64,000 nucleotides of DNA. It comes from Halichoerus grypus (lineage: Eukaryota > Chordata > Mammalia > Carnivora > Phocidae). The stretch lies in assembly GCF_964656455.1 (NCBI RefSeq), contig NC_135718.1, forward strand, positions 126,519,093 to 126,583,092, read 5' to 3'. The notes beneath the pieces were generated by a model that was not told the DNA's origin, did no database searches, and saw only the letters and a list, made by a program, of their open reading frames with translations. Position numbers and translations under genes: made by a program. Each line of letters opens with the position of its first letter. The first letter of the stretch is position 1. Positions 53,522 through 64,000 of the stretch are shown in pieces.

Positions 53522-53954
53522 TCTTACAATCATCTCTCTTGATACAAACTTAGGAGTCTGGAGAGGGCTAGAGCTCACAGGACCTTATTTTCCCACAGGC
53601 TTGATGTCCCACCATGAGCCCCACCAGAAGCCAGGCTGGAGAAGTAACCAAACCACCTATCAGACTGACACAGGAAAACAACAATGATAATAATGGTGTT
53701 GTCGTATATTAACTATGTTGTCGCTTAGATACGTCGATTGTACAGTATCTGATACTTGCAATTAGAATCCCCAAATATCAACTAAATATCAAAGTGAAGT
53801 TACAACCTTTTTATTAGGTATCTTTAATGATTTTTTAAAACAACTCAACCGAGCCAAAAATAGAGAAAAAAGTCCATAATGGCAAAATTAGGAAATGCAC
53901 ATAGGCAAAAGCGAGAAGACAAAATTACCCAGAATCTCATCACCCAGAGATAGC
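53522..53954. other. Unannotated sequence
   Basis: Nothing recognised. Confidence 0.4.
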
Positions 53955-53968
53955 AAAGCTATAATTTT

Positions 53969-54176
53969 GGGGCGCCTGGGTGGCTCAGCTGGTTAAACAT
54001 CTGACCCTTGGTTTCAACTCGGGTGATGATCTTAGGGTCGTGGGGTCGAGCACTGTGACCAGATGCTCAGTGCGGAGTCGCTTGAGATTCTCTCTCTCCC
54101 TCTCCCTCTGCCCCTCCCCCTGCTTGCGCACACTCCCTCTCTAAATAAATAAATAAATAATAAAATCTTTTTTTAA
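53969..54176 (+). mobile_element. SINEC, older subtype, with TSD
   Basis: GGGGCGCCTGGGTGGCTCAGC head. Body GACCCTTGGTTTCAACTCGGG. TSD AAAGCTATAATTTT at 53955-53968, repeated with one change at 54177-54190. Confidence 0.96.
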
Positions 54177-54369
54177 AAACCTATAATTTTATCGTACATA
54201 ATCTTTTGAAACTCCGTATATTAAAACTGGCAATTCTGGCTGTGTACCAACTCCTGTTTTTCACTAACAACCCTGTAGAGGGTCCTTTTTTATTTTACTG
54301 GTACTCCACAGTAATAAGGCCCTCAAGACACATTGTCTCTTCTGACTTTACCAAGCTTTGAGTTAGGTG

Positions 54370-54475
54370 GGGGCGTGCACTATCATTCCAGTTTTGTAAG
54401 TGAGGAAGCAGAGGCCGAAAAAGTTAAGTGACCCAAACCCCAAGTCCAGTGCTCTTTCCTTGGAACCACGCAGCC
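54370..54475 (-). mobile_element. MIR fragment, antisense
   Basis: TTTTGTAAGTGAGGAAGCAG then GAAAAAGTTAAGTGACCCAA. Confidence 0.6.
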
Positions 54476-54914
54476 TCCAAAAACAAAAGTAGCTGGCTTA
54501 AGCATGCCAAATGATTCGTTTTGGGCTGAGCTGCCCGTGTGAGAAGACTTTCACACATTTGATCTCACTTAAGAAGGATCCACTAGCCCAGTGTGCATTT
54601 GATATCTGAATCTTTAAAGGGGAAAAAAAAGTCAGGAAACTCTATCCTTGGATGTTCAAAACAATCTTTCTGCAAAGTGCTAGTGGGCTCTAACACACTG
54701 GAGCTTAGTTCCTGCCTTAGCGAATGCAAGGCAACCCTGGCCTTCTGAAAATTCGCGGTCTGGCCGAGGGATTGGCTACACACAAACAAAGGCTTAAAGA
54801 CGAGGAGCAGCATACTAATGAGTGGAGTGGAGTACAATGTGAGCCAAATACTCCACTGCCCAGCAAACAGAACAAAGGAACCGTCACGGTGAGGAGACAT
54901 AAGGCATTCACGCA
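54476..54914. other. Unannotated sequence
   Basis: Nothing recognised. Overlapping short frames on both strands at 54717-54963 have no domain. Confidence 0.4.
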
Positions 54915-54990
54915 GCCAGCCAGCAATATTCACTGGGCACTTGTGTGCCGGGCGGTGTTCTAGGCTCTGGGGATACGGGATGGGACAGAC
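54915..54990 (-). mobile_element. L2 fragment, antisense
   Basis: CACTGGGCACTTGTGTGCCGG then TGTTCTAGGCTCTGGGGATAC. Confidence 0.75.
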
Positions 54991-55039
54991 CAGGCAGCCT
55001 GGTGCAGTGGACCAGATACATCAAAGACAGGGGCAAGGA

Positions 55040-55210
55040 CCTATGTGAACAAAATGCCACTATACCTCTCACTAGCCAACAAGGCAAATTAGATCACGTC
55101 TGAGCCTCAGTCTCCTCAATTATAAAATGAAGGACATGTTTGGTCCATTGCCTGAAATTGGGTAATATGTCTAAAATACATGACACAGAGGATGCCGGCA
55201 AATGTTATTA
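55040..55210 (+). mobile_element. MIR fragment, sense
   Basis: CGTCTGAGCCTCAGTCTCCTC, AATTATAAAATGAAGGACATG, ACATGACACAGAGGATGCC: MIR 3' half, diverged. Confidence 0.6.
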
Positions 55211-55234
55211 ATGGAAGCTCATCTTGACTAAGAC

Positions 55235-55600
55235 ACATCACATGCACTAGGTCATTTAATCCCCACAGTTAGGGGCGCCTGGGTGGCTCAGTTGGTTAAG
55301 CATCCGACCCTTGATTTCAGCTCTGGTCATGATCTCAGGGTCTTGGGATCGAACTCCACATCAGGCTCCTCACTGGGCATGGAGCCTGCTTAAGATTCTC
55401 TCTCCCTTTCCCTCTGCCCCTCCCCCGCTCCCTCTTTCTTTAAAATGATAATAATCCTCACGGTTTAGTATATAATGCAACTACTTTGGGATGATGAAAT
55501 TGAGGCACAGTAACTCGTCCAAGCACACACAACTGTGTATGGTCAGAGCCAATATTCAAACCCAAGGTAACTTGTTTCCAGAGCTGGTGCTCATTAGACA
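55235..55600 (-). mobile_element. MIR, antisense, split by a SINE
   Basis: Left part CACTAGGTCATTTAATCCCC. Right part GATGATGAAATTGAGGCACAG, TAACTCGTCCAAGCACACAC, and AATATTCAAACCCAAGGTAAC. Confidence 0.75.
55273..55450 (+). mobile_element. SINEC, older subtype, inside MIR
   Basis: GGGCGCCTGGGTGGCTCAGTT head, GACCCTTGATTTCAGCTCTGG. TSD AATCCCCACAGTTAG and AATCCTCACGGTTTAG on the two sides. Confidence 0.95.
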
Positions 55601-55604
55601 CGAA

Positions 55605-56255
55605 ACTATACCATCCCTCCTCTCTCCTCCCCTCCCATGTAATTTTCAGTCCAAGTTCTGAGGGAGAGGAAGGAAGAATCTGAAAGGCACCCAAGATGTC
55701 TACACACCTCCCTCCCTCAAGATTCCATGTCCAGTGGTGTGCACCTAATGCTTGCCCTCCGCTTGCCATTCACAGCCTTCTTCTCGTCTGTTGCTTCCGA
55801 ACAGGGCTCCGAATTCGAATTCCCCGACCCCTTTCTCACTCACTAGCAGAGTTAGAGCTCTTGACTGAAGCAGTGACTTCATCAGTACTTGAATGCCTGC
55901 TACTTCCATTCCAAGAACACGAGGTATGGTGTCCATGTTAGAAGCAGCTAAATGGCAGGTCAATGCCTATAATTCTTTTATTATGAAATTGGGCATATTT
56001 TCAGTCAGAATCCCTGCTTTTCCTACACACAGAATCTTAATAATTATACATGGCACACGTCTCTCCCAGTCAGTTGTCCCTCTGAACTTCGGTTTCAGGG
56101 CACGACAGGTTCTTCTTGGAGATGGGCTTCCCCAAGACTTTCCAAGGGAATGTGAAAGATAATTCAAAGCGAGGGTAATCACATAATTTACTCTCCAAAC
56201 CTGACACTACACAGAGCAAAAGTAGGGTGCTGGTAATTATACTGGGACAACAGGT
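55605..56255. other. Unannotated sequence
   Basis: Nothing recognised. Confidence 0.4.
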
Positions 56256-56259
56256 CTAA

Positions 56260-56520
56260 ACTGGGGCTGTCCTAGGCAAACCAGAAAGCACAGTTATGTC
56301 CCAGCTCCACTGTTTCTGAATTGGCTCCCTTCCCAGGACCCTCCTTTCCCTGTCCGGTGGAAGGGTGGGTCTGCTTTACTGATGGTTCAACATTCCATTT
56401 ACTGCGTGTTTGCATCACATGGGCCCCAACTTGCTTGACCCACGTTGAGTGCCCAACCTTGATCCAATCAGTGTGGCCAGGAAAAGGAATGTGAAAGATT
56501 GCCTTGGCCAAGTTCAGGGA
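56260..56520 (+). mobile_element. Old interspersed repeat, family not assigned
   Basis: CCTTGATCCAATCAGTGTGGC and CCAGGAAAAGGAATGTGAAAG resemble the same common old repeat suspected at 29906-30250, here in the other orientation. Confidence 0.35.
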
Positions 56521-56559
56521 GTAGAGTCTGCTTCATCTGAAACATGGCAAGAGGAGCTG

Positions 56560-56733
56560 ACCATTCCTACTATGGCAGATAGACCCTGGTCACCATGAGC
56601 CCACCTTCTGGGGTCATGCATAATCCTCTCCCTTTGAGAATAAGCACAACTTGTGACTTGCTTCTAACCAATAGAACGTGGCAAAGGTAACAGGGCATAC
56701 ATAATTACGGCTGATAAGATTGTGGCACCTGTC
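56560..56733 (+). mobile_element. MLT1-type MaLR LTR fragment, sense
   Basis: TTGTGACTTGCTTCTAACCA, ATAGAACGTGGCAAAGGTAAC and GCTGATAAGATTGTGGCACC match older MLT1 LTRs, cut off by the AT repeat. Confidence 0.7.
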
Positions 56734-56936
56734 GTATATATTATATATGTGTATATATTATGTGTGTATATATAAAATATATGTAAATACATATATGTAT
56801 ATATAATGTATGTATATAATATGTGTAAATATATATGTGTACATAATGTGTAAATATATATGTGTATATAATATATGTAAATATATATGTACATATATAA
56901 TGTATATAAATCTCTATATAACATATATATATATAT
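56734..56936. repeat. (TATA)-rich minisatellite, hairpin-prone
   Basis: About 200 bp of TA/TGTA-based sequence. The word TGTAAATA recurs at about 56782, 56824, 56849 and 56876, giving a loose 25-42 bp higher-order period. Largely self-complementary, so it could extrude hairpins or cruciforms. Short frames here are repeat artefacts. Confidence 0.93.
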
Positions 56937-56959
56937 TCCTCTCCCAATTATATCAACTC

Positions 56960-57130
56960 CCATATATGCAAACCCATACACATATATTAAAAACAGGAAG
57001 GAATTACACCAAACTTGTAACAGTGATTATCTCTGGGTAGTGGAATTGTTGCTTCTTTATTCTCCTCCTTAGGCTCTTTTGTATTTTCTAATTATTTCTT
57101 AATGAGCAATTATTTCTTTCTAGAATCAGG
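56960..57130 (+). mobile_element. Ancient L1-type 3' fragment, sense
   Basis: AGTGATTATCTCTGGGTAGTG, then TTTTGTATTTTCTAATTATTTC, a pattern of old L1M 3' ends. A second, related copy lies at 57560-57845. Confidence 0.55.
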
Positions 57131-57555
57131 ACAAAAGTGCACTTTTTAAAACGTGGAATAAATCTGGGTTCATTCAAAATAAAACACCTGTTTCTAGTTT
57201 AAGCTACTGTTATGTACTCAGAGGTCCTGATCCAGGACATCAGAAAGTGCTGTCACGTTCAGCAGGACGTATGGGGAGGGAGGAAGACACACTGTGGAAG
57301 TAAAGAGAGGACAAGGTGGCTATCCCCGGCTCAGGAGCATCTCAGTGTGAGCCTGAAGAGGGAGGAGGTGGGAGGGAGGGGTGTCCCAACCAAATCTAGT
57401 TCCTACCAATCTACAGGAAGGGAGGAACCCAGACTGGCACCAAGAGGCCCACGTGTGGAGGATCCCAAAGCCCAAATTACACTTCAGGGGATGGTGCCAA
57501 CCCACAGGGAGGGGACAAGCTAGAGCAAAGAGAGGAGAATGTGATTAAAGACATT
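57131..57555. other. Unannotated sequence
   Basis: GC-moderate and purine-rich at 57260-57540. No exon was recognised. Confidence 0.4.
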
Positions 57556-57559
57556 ACTA

Positions 57560-57845
57560 TACAGCCATAAAATGCAGTGATGCCGTTAAGTGTGCTCTCA
57601 ACGGATGGTTAACGTCATGTAAAAATAGTCACAATTTAATATTAAAGACAGGGTTACATAAAGAATATTATCTTATTTTATACAAAAAATACACAGACTG
57701 GAAAAATTCTATATGTTAATAGTAGTTATCCCTGGGAGGTAGGATGATGGGTGATTTTTTAGTTGCTCCTGTATCTTCCAAGTTTTCTACAATGAGCACG
57801 TATCACATTTATCATCTGGAAAAACAAATTTCAGGTAGAGAAATA
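57560..57845 (+). mobile_element. Ancient L1-type 3' end, sense
   Basis: ACAGCCATAAAATGCAGTGAT, AGTAGTTATCCCTGGGAGGT, and TTCCAAGTTTTCTACAATGAG are old L1M 3' landmarks. Confidence 0.65.
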
Positions 57846-58189
57846 GAAAGCCAAAGCTAGAAAACTGAGCGGTGTCCCCTCCCCTCCTGGCACCTAGATT
57901 ACTTACCCTGATCAGCACAGCCCTGTTGGCTCCTGCCTATGAGCAGCTGCATGCTGATGGAGAAAACTCATGATCCCACAGATTTGGCCTCTAATGTCAA
58001 GGTCCCTGACCTCAGTGGGCCTCCCCTGCACCATGGCGGCTTCTTCCTTCTCCTCTTCCACCTGTTTCCGTGGGTCCTCCCAACCCATAGCTCCCTTTCC
58101 AAATCCCACCACTTCCCCTGACACCTTCAACAGATAGTCTTGCCTCCTCCCTCTCTTGGAAACCAGGCAAGGGCCAGAACTCTTGATTC
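57846..58189. other. Unannotated sequence
   Basis: Becomes pyrimidine-rich towards the L2 that follows. Possibly part of it. Confidence 0.35.
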
Positions 58190-59010
58190 TTGATCCCACC
58201 CCACCCCCAGCCCCCCAGCCTGCAGCCCAGTGTTATCTGCATCTCCCTACCTTCCCTCCAAGCCTTGCTGTGTGCCAGGCATCATGCACATGGGGCAAGG
58301 ACACAAATTAGGCATACTCCTGGCTTGCAGAAAGCTTGCTTTTCCTCTTCCTCCCCTTCCTCTTGTCCAAGGTCAAATACTGGATCTGGCCTTCAGAGCA
58401 TCCCTTCCCAGATCCTCCGGCCATGCCCGTATAGCTTTAATCTCTTCTTTTCAACTGCCTCTTCTCTTCAGCATAAAACAGTCTCAAGAATTTCCATTCT
58501 ATTGAATTTTAAAACATTCTCTTAGCCTTCACCCCTCTCCAGTAAACTTCCACACTTGCCCCCAACCCTCCAAGCCAACATTACTGAAAATGCCAGTGTC
58601 CCATTCCCACCTCCCTGCCCTGCAATCTGACCTCTACCCTCATGGAGCCTCTCAACTGCATCATAGCAAAGGCAACTTTGGAGAAGTTGTTAAATCCAAA
58701 GGACACCCTCTAACCTTATCTGACTTAATTAAGATAGGGGAGTGCCCTCTCCTATAGCATCAGACATCTTTCCCCACTCTCTGCTTCTTGAAACTCCTTC
58801 CCTTGGCCTCCAAGTCACTATCTAGTCTCCTACCTTTCTAACTTCCTTTTTGGACACCCCTCCTCCTGCCCCATTAACATCAGCATTCACCTAGGCTCTT
58901 CCCTTGGCTGCCTACTCTTACCTCTGACGTAAGCTCTCCTTGGTAAACACATCCAGACACATAACTTCAACTACTACCTACACACAGATTGTTCCCCCAA
59001 ACACATTCCC
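58190..59010 (+). mobile_element. LINE-2 ORF2 (reverse transcriptase) remnant, sense
   Basis: From about 58560 the sequence follows the L2/CR1-clade RT-coding consensus: ACTGAAAATGCCAGTG, TAAATCCAAAGGACACC, TTATCTGACTTAATTAAG, CTTCTTGAAACTCCTTCCC, TTGGCCTCCAAGTCACTATC and CTCTCCTTGGTAAACACATCC. Frameshifts and stops abound and the YADD active-site region is not preserved. Upstream CT-rich DNA may belong to it. Confidence 0.7.
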
Positions 59011-59553
59011 TGACTAGAATTCTCTCATGAACTCAGACCAGTACAGTGGGGTCACAGCATCTCCGTGTTTGACTTAAGTGAATTCAGGTATAGTCATCCA
59101 GTAAGTTTCTTTTAAGAGAGAAATAAAACATTATAAATAGCCCAGGCCATTCCACAAAAGGAGGGCGTGGCCTGTAGTGAACGTTACTCTGTGGTTTCCT
59201 TGGATATCTCATTCCATAAATGCCTCTGCAATGGTGAACACCAGCCAGAGTCTAGTGTTTCAAGACAATCCAGGCCCCGAACACAAGCCAACTGCTTTAT
59301 CTCATGCTCAACTAAAGCACTGGAACAAAAGCCAACCCAAGGCCTTCTTAAGACATTTTCAAGTATAATTTATGCAATGGTCACCTCATACCTTAACTTA
59401 ATCTTAGTAAGGTGTAAGGTCTAAAGTCAGTGAGTCTAAAGTATACACAAAATTGTTCCCTGGGAAATCCCTTGAATTACCCATAACATACAAGGTTGAT
59501 ACACATATAACCCTATACACTGATATATATATATAGAAATGTCCAAAATATCA
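59011..59553. other. Unannotated sequence
   Basis: No family was recognised. The phrase AAGGTGTAAGGTCTAAAGTC (59410-59429) contains nuclear-receptor-like half-sites. Confidence 0.4.
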
Positions 59554-59565
59554 GAAAAGTATGTT

Positions 59566-59664
59566 GGGGCGCCTGGCTGGCTCAATTGGTAGAGTGTGCA
59601 ACTCTTGATCTCAGGTTGTGAGTTTGAACCCATGTTGGGGGTTGAGTTTACTTAAAAAAAAAAA
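59566..59664 (+). mobile_element. Short SINEC subtype
   Basis: GGGGCGCCTGGCTGGCTCAAT head, GCAACTCTTGATCTCAGG, no CT body, direct A tail. Flanks AAAAGTATGT and AAAGAGTATGT are an imperfect TSD. Confidence 0.94.
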
Positions 59665-61125
59665 AGAGTATGTAACATATTTTGTAGTTGACTACCAGAT
59701 GAAACTTTGAGTCCCTGCTGTAGGAAAAATGCAGAGCTGAATTACATAAGTAAATTAAGTTATATTCACATATGATATGATTTAACTGTATAATCAATGC
59801 TTCTTGGCTCCTCTCTAAAGGGTTCCAGAAAAGCTTCCCAGGGAAGAGTGGCTTGAGAGGATGTTCAGCAGAGGAGTTTGCCTGGTAAACCAATTGGGGT
59901 AAGCTTACAGCCTCAGGCACCTCTTTCGTCCTGAACCGATGTTACTGAATGAAGCTGAAGCACTACGTAGAAAGGTCTAGAGGGATGAAAGAACACAAGT
60001 TCTGGCAGGATATACCATGCAACTTCAGCATTGTGGAAATGTTACATGTGAGTCAGGACAAGGGGGTTGGGAGGGCAGGTAAGAAGTGTTTGAAGATGGT
60101 CTGAACAGGTAAGCATGGCCTACGAGTCTGTCACATACATCCCCACGTGCTAGGCTGCGACAGAATATAAGGTCTTATGTGCTACGCTGAAGACTAGAAA
60201 GTTTGTTCTAAAACTTCTGGGAAGCATTTGCACTGTTTCAAGAACTGAAGTGATGAAATATGATTGGCCCTTGGCATCCTGGACACTGGAAAGAGCACAG
60301 ATTGGTGTGGAAAGAGTATGGACAAGGACACCCTTTAGGAAGTTAGGAAGAGGTGACCCTCCCTTAGAGGGAAAATAAAGACATGGCTGTTTAATCCTCA
60401 AGGCAGGTTTAAGGAAAGTAATCTTAACTTAAAGCATTTAAACAATATGTCCAATAAACTGATGATTTGCTGCTTTGCTGAGATTAAAATCACAAAGCAT
60501 GTACTCCTTCAACTCCTCTCCGTGTTAAAATGTCACCATATCTTAATACATTCTGTTTTCTCCCGCTTTTGTTTCTGAATAAATACCTTTCCCTCTCATT
60601 CTTCATCCCAGCCCTCCTGCTGATCCTGTGCCTGCTTTCTGGCCATTAGCCCTCTTGCTTTCATACCCTCCTCCTCCCTCTTCCCTGGCTCCTTTCATTT
60701 ATAAACATGAATGCTCATACCCAGGGCTGAATGTTTTTCTTCTTGAGCTTTCCTGAGCTTTCCTGAGGCCTCCAGAGCCTCCCCCATCCTACCAGCTTTT
60801 CCTCTCTCTCCCTGCCTCATCTCACAAAAGAGCAACCCGTACTCAGTGCCTCACCACCCACTCCCCCTAATTAATGCCACACAGCCTGGTCTTGAACCTC
60901 CAGGGTTCTGCCCTCCTGAGGGCCCTAACCTTCTAGCAGGATGAATCGTGCACACAAACCGCACACCCCAGGGCAGTGTCAAACAGCACAAATAAAGAGC
61001 CAGGGGAGAGAAGAGGCGGGCGAGACAGGTGATTGTTTGAGCTGAAGAAGAGCACAGAGGAGTTGGTGTATGACCCGCGCCTTGGAAGATATGCCGCCTC
61101 ACTCTCGTAAGTGACAAATTAAGCA
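59665..61125. other. Unannotated sequence
   Basis: About 1.5 kb, CT-rich at 60560-60840 and otherwise mixed. No family or exon was recognised. Confidence 0.4.
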
Positions 61126-61141
61126 AAAACGGTAATTTGTT

Positions 61142-61340
61142 GGGGCTCCTGGGTGGCTCAGTCAGTTAAGAATCTGCCTTCAGCTCAGGTCATGATCCCG
61201 GGGTCCTGGGATGGAGCCCCGCATCGGGCTCCCTGCTCAGCGGGGAGCCTGCTTCTCCCTCTCCCTCTGCCCCTCCCCCTGCTTGTGCTCTATCCCTCTC
61301 TCTCTCAAATAAATAATAAAATCTTAAAAAAAAAATTAAA
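61142..61340 (+). mobile_element. SINEC with TSD
   Basis: GGGGCTCCTGGGTGGCTCAG head, consensus-like body, A tail. TSD AAAACGGTAATTTGTT at 61126-61141, repeated with one change at 61341-61356. Confidence 0.97.
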
Positions 61341-61356
61341 AAAAAGGTAATTTGTT

Positions 61357-61650
61357 GTCCCCACCAGCAGAGAAGTCCAAGTGAGCCCAGGGCTCAGCTG
61401 ATGCCTATCAGGGCACATTCTCCCATCCCTTGATCTCTTGGCCCTGCTCCCATGTCAGGTTTGTTCTCAGATAGTCTTTCCATGGCCACAAAAACTCCGG
61501 GTTCAGGCAGCCTGGGAGCTGATGGTCAGAGTCTCTCTGCAGGTGCCTACCTCAACCCTGAAAAAAGGCTGGCTGCTCAATTTGGGTCACATACCCCTTC
61601 TCTAGTTTCCAAAAAAGGAAAGGATATGACCCTGCATGAATAATCAGCAA
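61357..61650. other. Unannotated sequence
   Basis: Nothing recognised. Confidence 0.4.
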
Positions 61651-61666
61651 GCATGATACGATTTTA

Positions 61667-61890
61667 TTGTATTTCATTTTATTTATTTTATTTATTTTTT
61701 TAAGATTTTATTTATTTGAGAGATAGAGTGAGAGAGAGCAAGAAAGCACAAACAAGGGGAGTGGCAGAGGGAGGGGGAGAAGCAGGCCCCCGCCGAGCAG
61801 GGAGCCCGATGCGGGGCTCAATCCCAGGATCTTGGGATCGTGGCCTGAGCCAAAGGCAGACGCTTAACCGGCTCAGCCACCCAGGTGCCC
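61667..61890 (-). mobile_element. SINEC, antisense, with TSD
   Basis: Repeated TTTTATTTA on the tail side and CGGCTCAGCCACCCAGGTGC on the head side. TSD GCATGATACGATTTTA at 61651-61666, repeated with one change at 61892-61907. Confidence 0.96.
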
Positions 61891-61907
61891 TGCATGATAG
61901 GATTTTA

Positions 61908-63321
61908 ATAAATGATGACATGGAGGGAATCCAGAGATGGAGACAGCGATGAACAGGTGTATCTGGGGGAGAAAACACGTGTCTATAGATGGGAAGAAGG
62001 GTATATAAAAGGAACTGTAATTGAAAAGAAATTGGAAATGAGATTGAGGCCTGAATGCCATTCTAAGGTTGTGTGTGTGGTTTTTTTTCTTGGTGAGGGT
62101 GGGTGTGTGCGTGGTTATTTCTAGGCATTGATAAAACATCGATGGTTATTAAACAAGACAAATGTCAAGCGAAACTGAGAGTTTAGTAAAAAAAAAAAGA
62201 CTGTGGTCGTACCAAGTAAAACAAATCAAGGAAGGAATTCCTCAAAGTACAAGGATTTGCTGGTCAGGACAGTAACCTTCCTAGACCGATTCGGTTAGAA
62301 TGGTTATCTCTTCATCGTCAGAAGCTGAGGTAAGTAGACAGAATAATGCCTTCTCTAGTAGGAAAAGTGGTAACCATTTTTGGGGAAAGACAGTAGGGTG
62401 AGACAGAGATTTCTGGTGAAGGATGGTAGGGAGGAAGGAATATAATCATAGCTTCTAGTAACAGAATCCTTGATTAGCAGTACAGGCTTACTGGCTATTA
62501 AAATACTAAAATATTTCTATATCGGTTGGTAAATAGCTACTATCCTAACTCCCTCCCAGGGCCGCTGCCTCTAAACCCCAACACCAGTACCCCGAGACGG
62601 TCTCAAGTTCCAGCAACTACAGCATTAAGCTTGACCCACAGCGGGCTTCCAGAACCTCCCGCATCATATAATGGTCCATGTCCTCTGTGCAGACTGGTTG
62701 ATACCTGAGCCATATTGATTGTTAAATATTTGGGGGAGGTTGGGCCACCGGGGGGCGGGGGCTGAGGGCTGGGGAGCTGCCTATCCAGGAATGGGCTAGA
62801 ACCCTCTTGTGGAGCTGTGTCTGCGGTAGCCTAATGCCCCATTCTTCATTAGGTTCACTTTATGCTGGGACAATGATAGTCACCAGCCAATTTGACGTTG
62901 GGAAATTATCAGCATTATCTGTAACCACTTTACTTTTTTTTTTTTTATCCTGCTCTGGGTAACCATGAAATTTAAGCAAAAGTAACATTTAAAAAAAAAA
63001 GAGAGAGAGAGAGTAGCTAACTCGGATTTGCCCTTGGATTACTCTACATTTAAACAAATCACAAAAGAGATTAGAGAGCTTCCATTTGACCCAGAAAAAA
63101 GAAGTATAATGCCAAAGTGGACAGTGACAGTATAATCTATTTATAACCATCCTCTTAAGAGATACTGAATTTTGTAAAACGCTGAATGTTTTAGGAAAAA
63201 GCCAACTATGGCAGGAAGTAAATAAATATAAGTGGCTTGTGCTTGCTTACTCATTTAGCAAAGTATTCTGAAGCAATTTTTTACACAAAGAAAATCCTTA
63301 GATGCTTAATATTTATCCTAG
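61908..63321. other. Unannotated sequence, partly conserved-looking
   Basis: No transposon was recognised. A G-rich tract at 62748-62770, T run at about 62935-62946 and A/GA run at 62992-63013 are present. Bases 62790-62935 look like conserved non-coding DNA (ACAATGATAGTCACCAGCC region), on appearance only. Confidence 0.35.
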
Positions 63322-63337
63322 AAATATAGGCATTCTT

Positions 63338-63529
63338 GGGGCGCCTGGGTGGCTCAGATGGTTAAGCGTCTGCCTTCGGCTCAGGTCATGATCCCAGGGT
63401 CCTGGGATCGAGCCCCACATTGGGCTCCCTGCTCAGCGGGGAGCCTGCTTCTCCCTCTCCCTCCACTGTTCCCCCTGCTTGTGCTCTCTCACTCTCTCTG
63501 TCAAATAAATAAATAAAATCTTAAAAAAT
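63338..63529 (+). mobile_element. SINEC, young, with TSD
   Basis: GGGGCGCCTGGGTGGCTCAG head through to the A tail. TSD AAATATAGGCATTCTT at 63322-63337 and near-identical at 63530-63545. Confidence 0.97.
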
Positions 63530-63604
63530 ATATATAGGCATTCTTTAAACTGTACAATAATTGAGCTTGGAATATCAATTTTGTGGTGAATTTTTATTTT
63601 TAGA

Positions 63605-64000
63605 AAAGCATTTAGAAGGCAAGAGAAAAACAGTTTGGCAGTTTCTCAATAAGTTAAACATAGAATTACCATGTGACCCAGCAATTTCACTCCCAGGTAT
63701 ATACCCAAAAGAATTGCAAACAGGTTTTTAATTAATAACTTGTACATGAACATTCATAGCAGCATGATGCACAACAGCCCAAAGGTGGAAACAATTCAAA
63801 AGTCCATTAATGGGTGAATGGATAACTAACTGAGATGTGGCACGTTCGTGCAGTGGAATATTATCTGGCCGTAAAAAGGAATGAAGCGTTGCCACCTGGT
63901 ACAACATGGATGAACCTTGAAAACACGATGCCGAATGAAGGAAGCCACACACAAAAGGCCACATGCTGTGTGATTCCATTTGTATGAAATGCCCAGAATA
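63605..64000 (+). mobile_element. Ancient L1 3' region, sense, cut by the window end
   Basis: TAGAATTACCATGTGACCCAG, AATTTCACTCCCAGGTATATA, AAGTCCATTAATGGGTGAATG, GTGGAATATTATCTGGCCGT and TGTGTGATTCCATTTGTATGA follow the L1M ORF2-end/3' UTR. The element continues past the window. Confidence 0.92.

Noticed and set aside
56734..56936. Regularly spaced words in the TA minisatellite as a CRISPR-like array
   Set aside because: Units vary in length, there are no unique spacers, and the sequence is simple TA repeat in a mammalian context.

Overview
The window is non-coding mammalian nuclear DNA, almost certainly from a carnivoran. The diagnostic evidence is about 50 tRNA-derived SINEs of the carnivore SINEC type. 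Their heads read GGGCGCCTGGGTGGCTCAG, followed by TCAGGTCATGATCCCAGGG, a CT-rich body and an AATAAA-bearing A-rich tail. The body sequence (GCGTCTGCCTTCGGCTC, CTGCTCAGCGGGGAGCCTG) is unlike dog or cat SINEs as I know them and fits an arctoid (bear, seal or mustelid). The species cannot be fixed by eye.

I found no protein-coding exon, rRNA, tRNA gene, snRNA or CRISPR array. Every reading frame I examined is short, and lies in a repeat or in skewed-composition DNA. The window therefore reads as a gene desert or a very long intron. Old layers are LINE-2 3' ends (0.2, 2.4, 3.1, 13.2, 34, 36.5 and 44.7-45.4 kb), an L2 reverse-transcriptase-derived stretch (58.2-59.0 kb), many MIRs, MLT1-type MaLR LTRs (4.3, 15.8, 17.6 and 56.6 kb), a MER5A-like hAT DNA transposon (51.8-52.3 kb) and ancient L1 3' ends (14.1-15.4, 21.4-22.1, 57, 57.6 and 63.6 kb to the edge). 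Young layers are the SINEs, many with intact target-site duplications (TSDs), and short carnivore L1 3' ends (30.3 and 49.1 kb).

Between the repeats are SINE-poor, motif-rich blocks that look like regulatory DNA: 11.2-11.6, 19.9-20.7, 37.9-39.1, 43.3-44.6 and 47.3-48.9 kb. There are also three compact GC/CpG patches, at 6.18-6.31 kb (19 CpG in 129 bp with ETS-like sites), 23.8 kb (three GC boxes) and 38.13-38.26 kb (22 CpG in 137 bp). These are enhancer or promoter candidates on sequence appearance only.

The most unusual local structures are: a scrambled MER5A segment containing an exact 27-base copy of DNA 1.9 kb away; a TSD-flanked insert of about 49 bp that looks like the 3' tip of an mRNA; a perfect 59-bp near-tandem duplication; and three places where an older short SINE carries a second SINE in its tail inside one shared TSD. 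I saw no convincing new genetic system.
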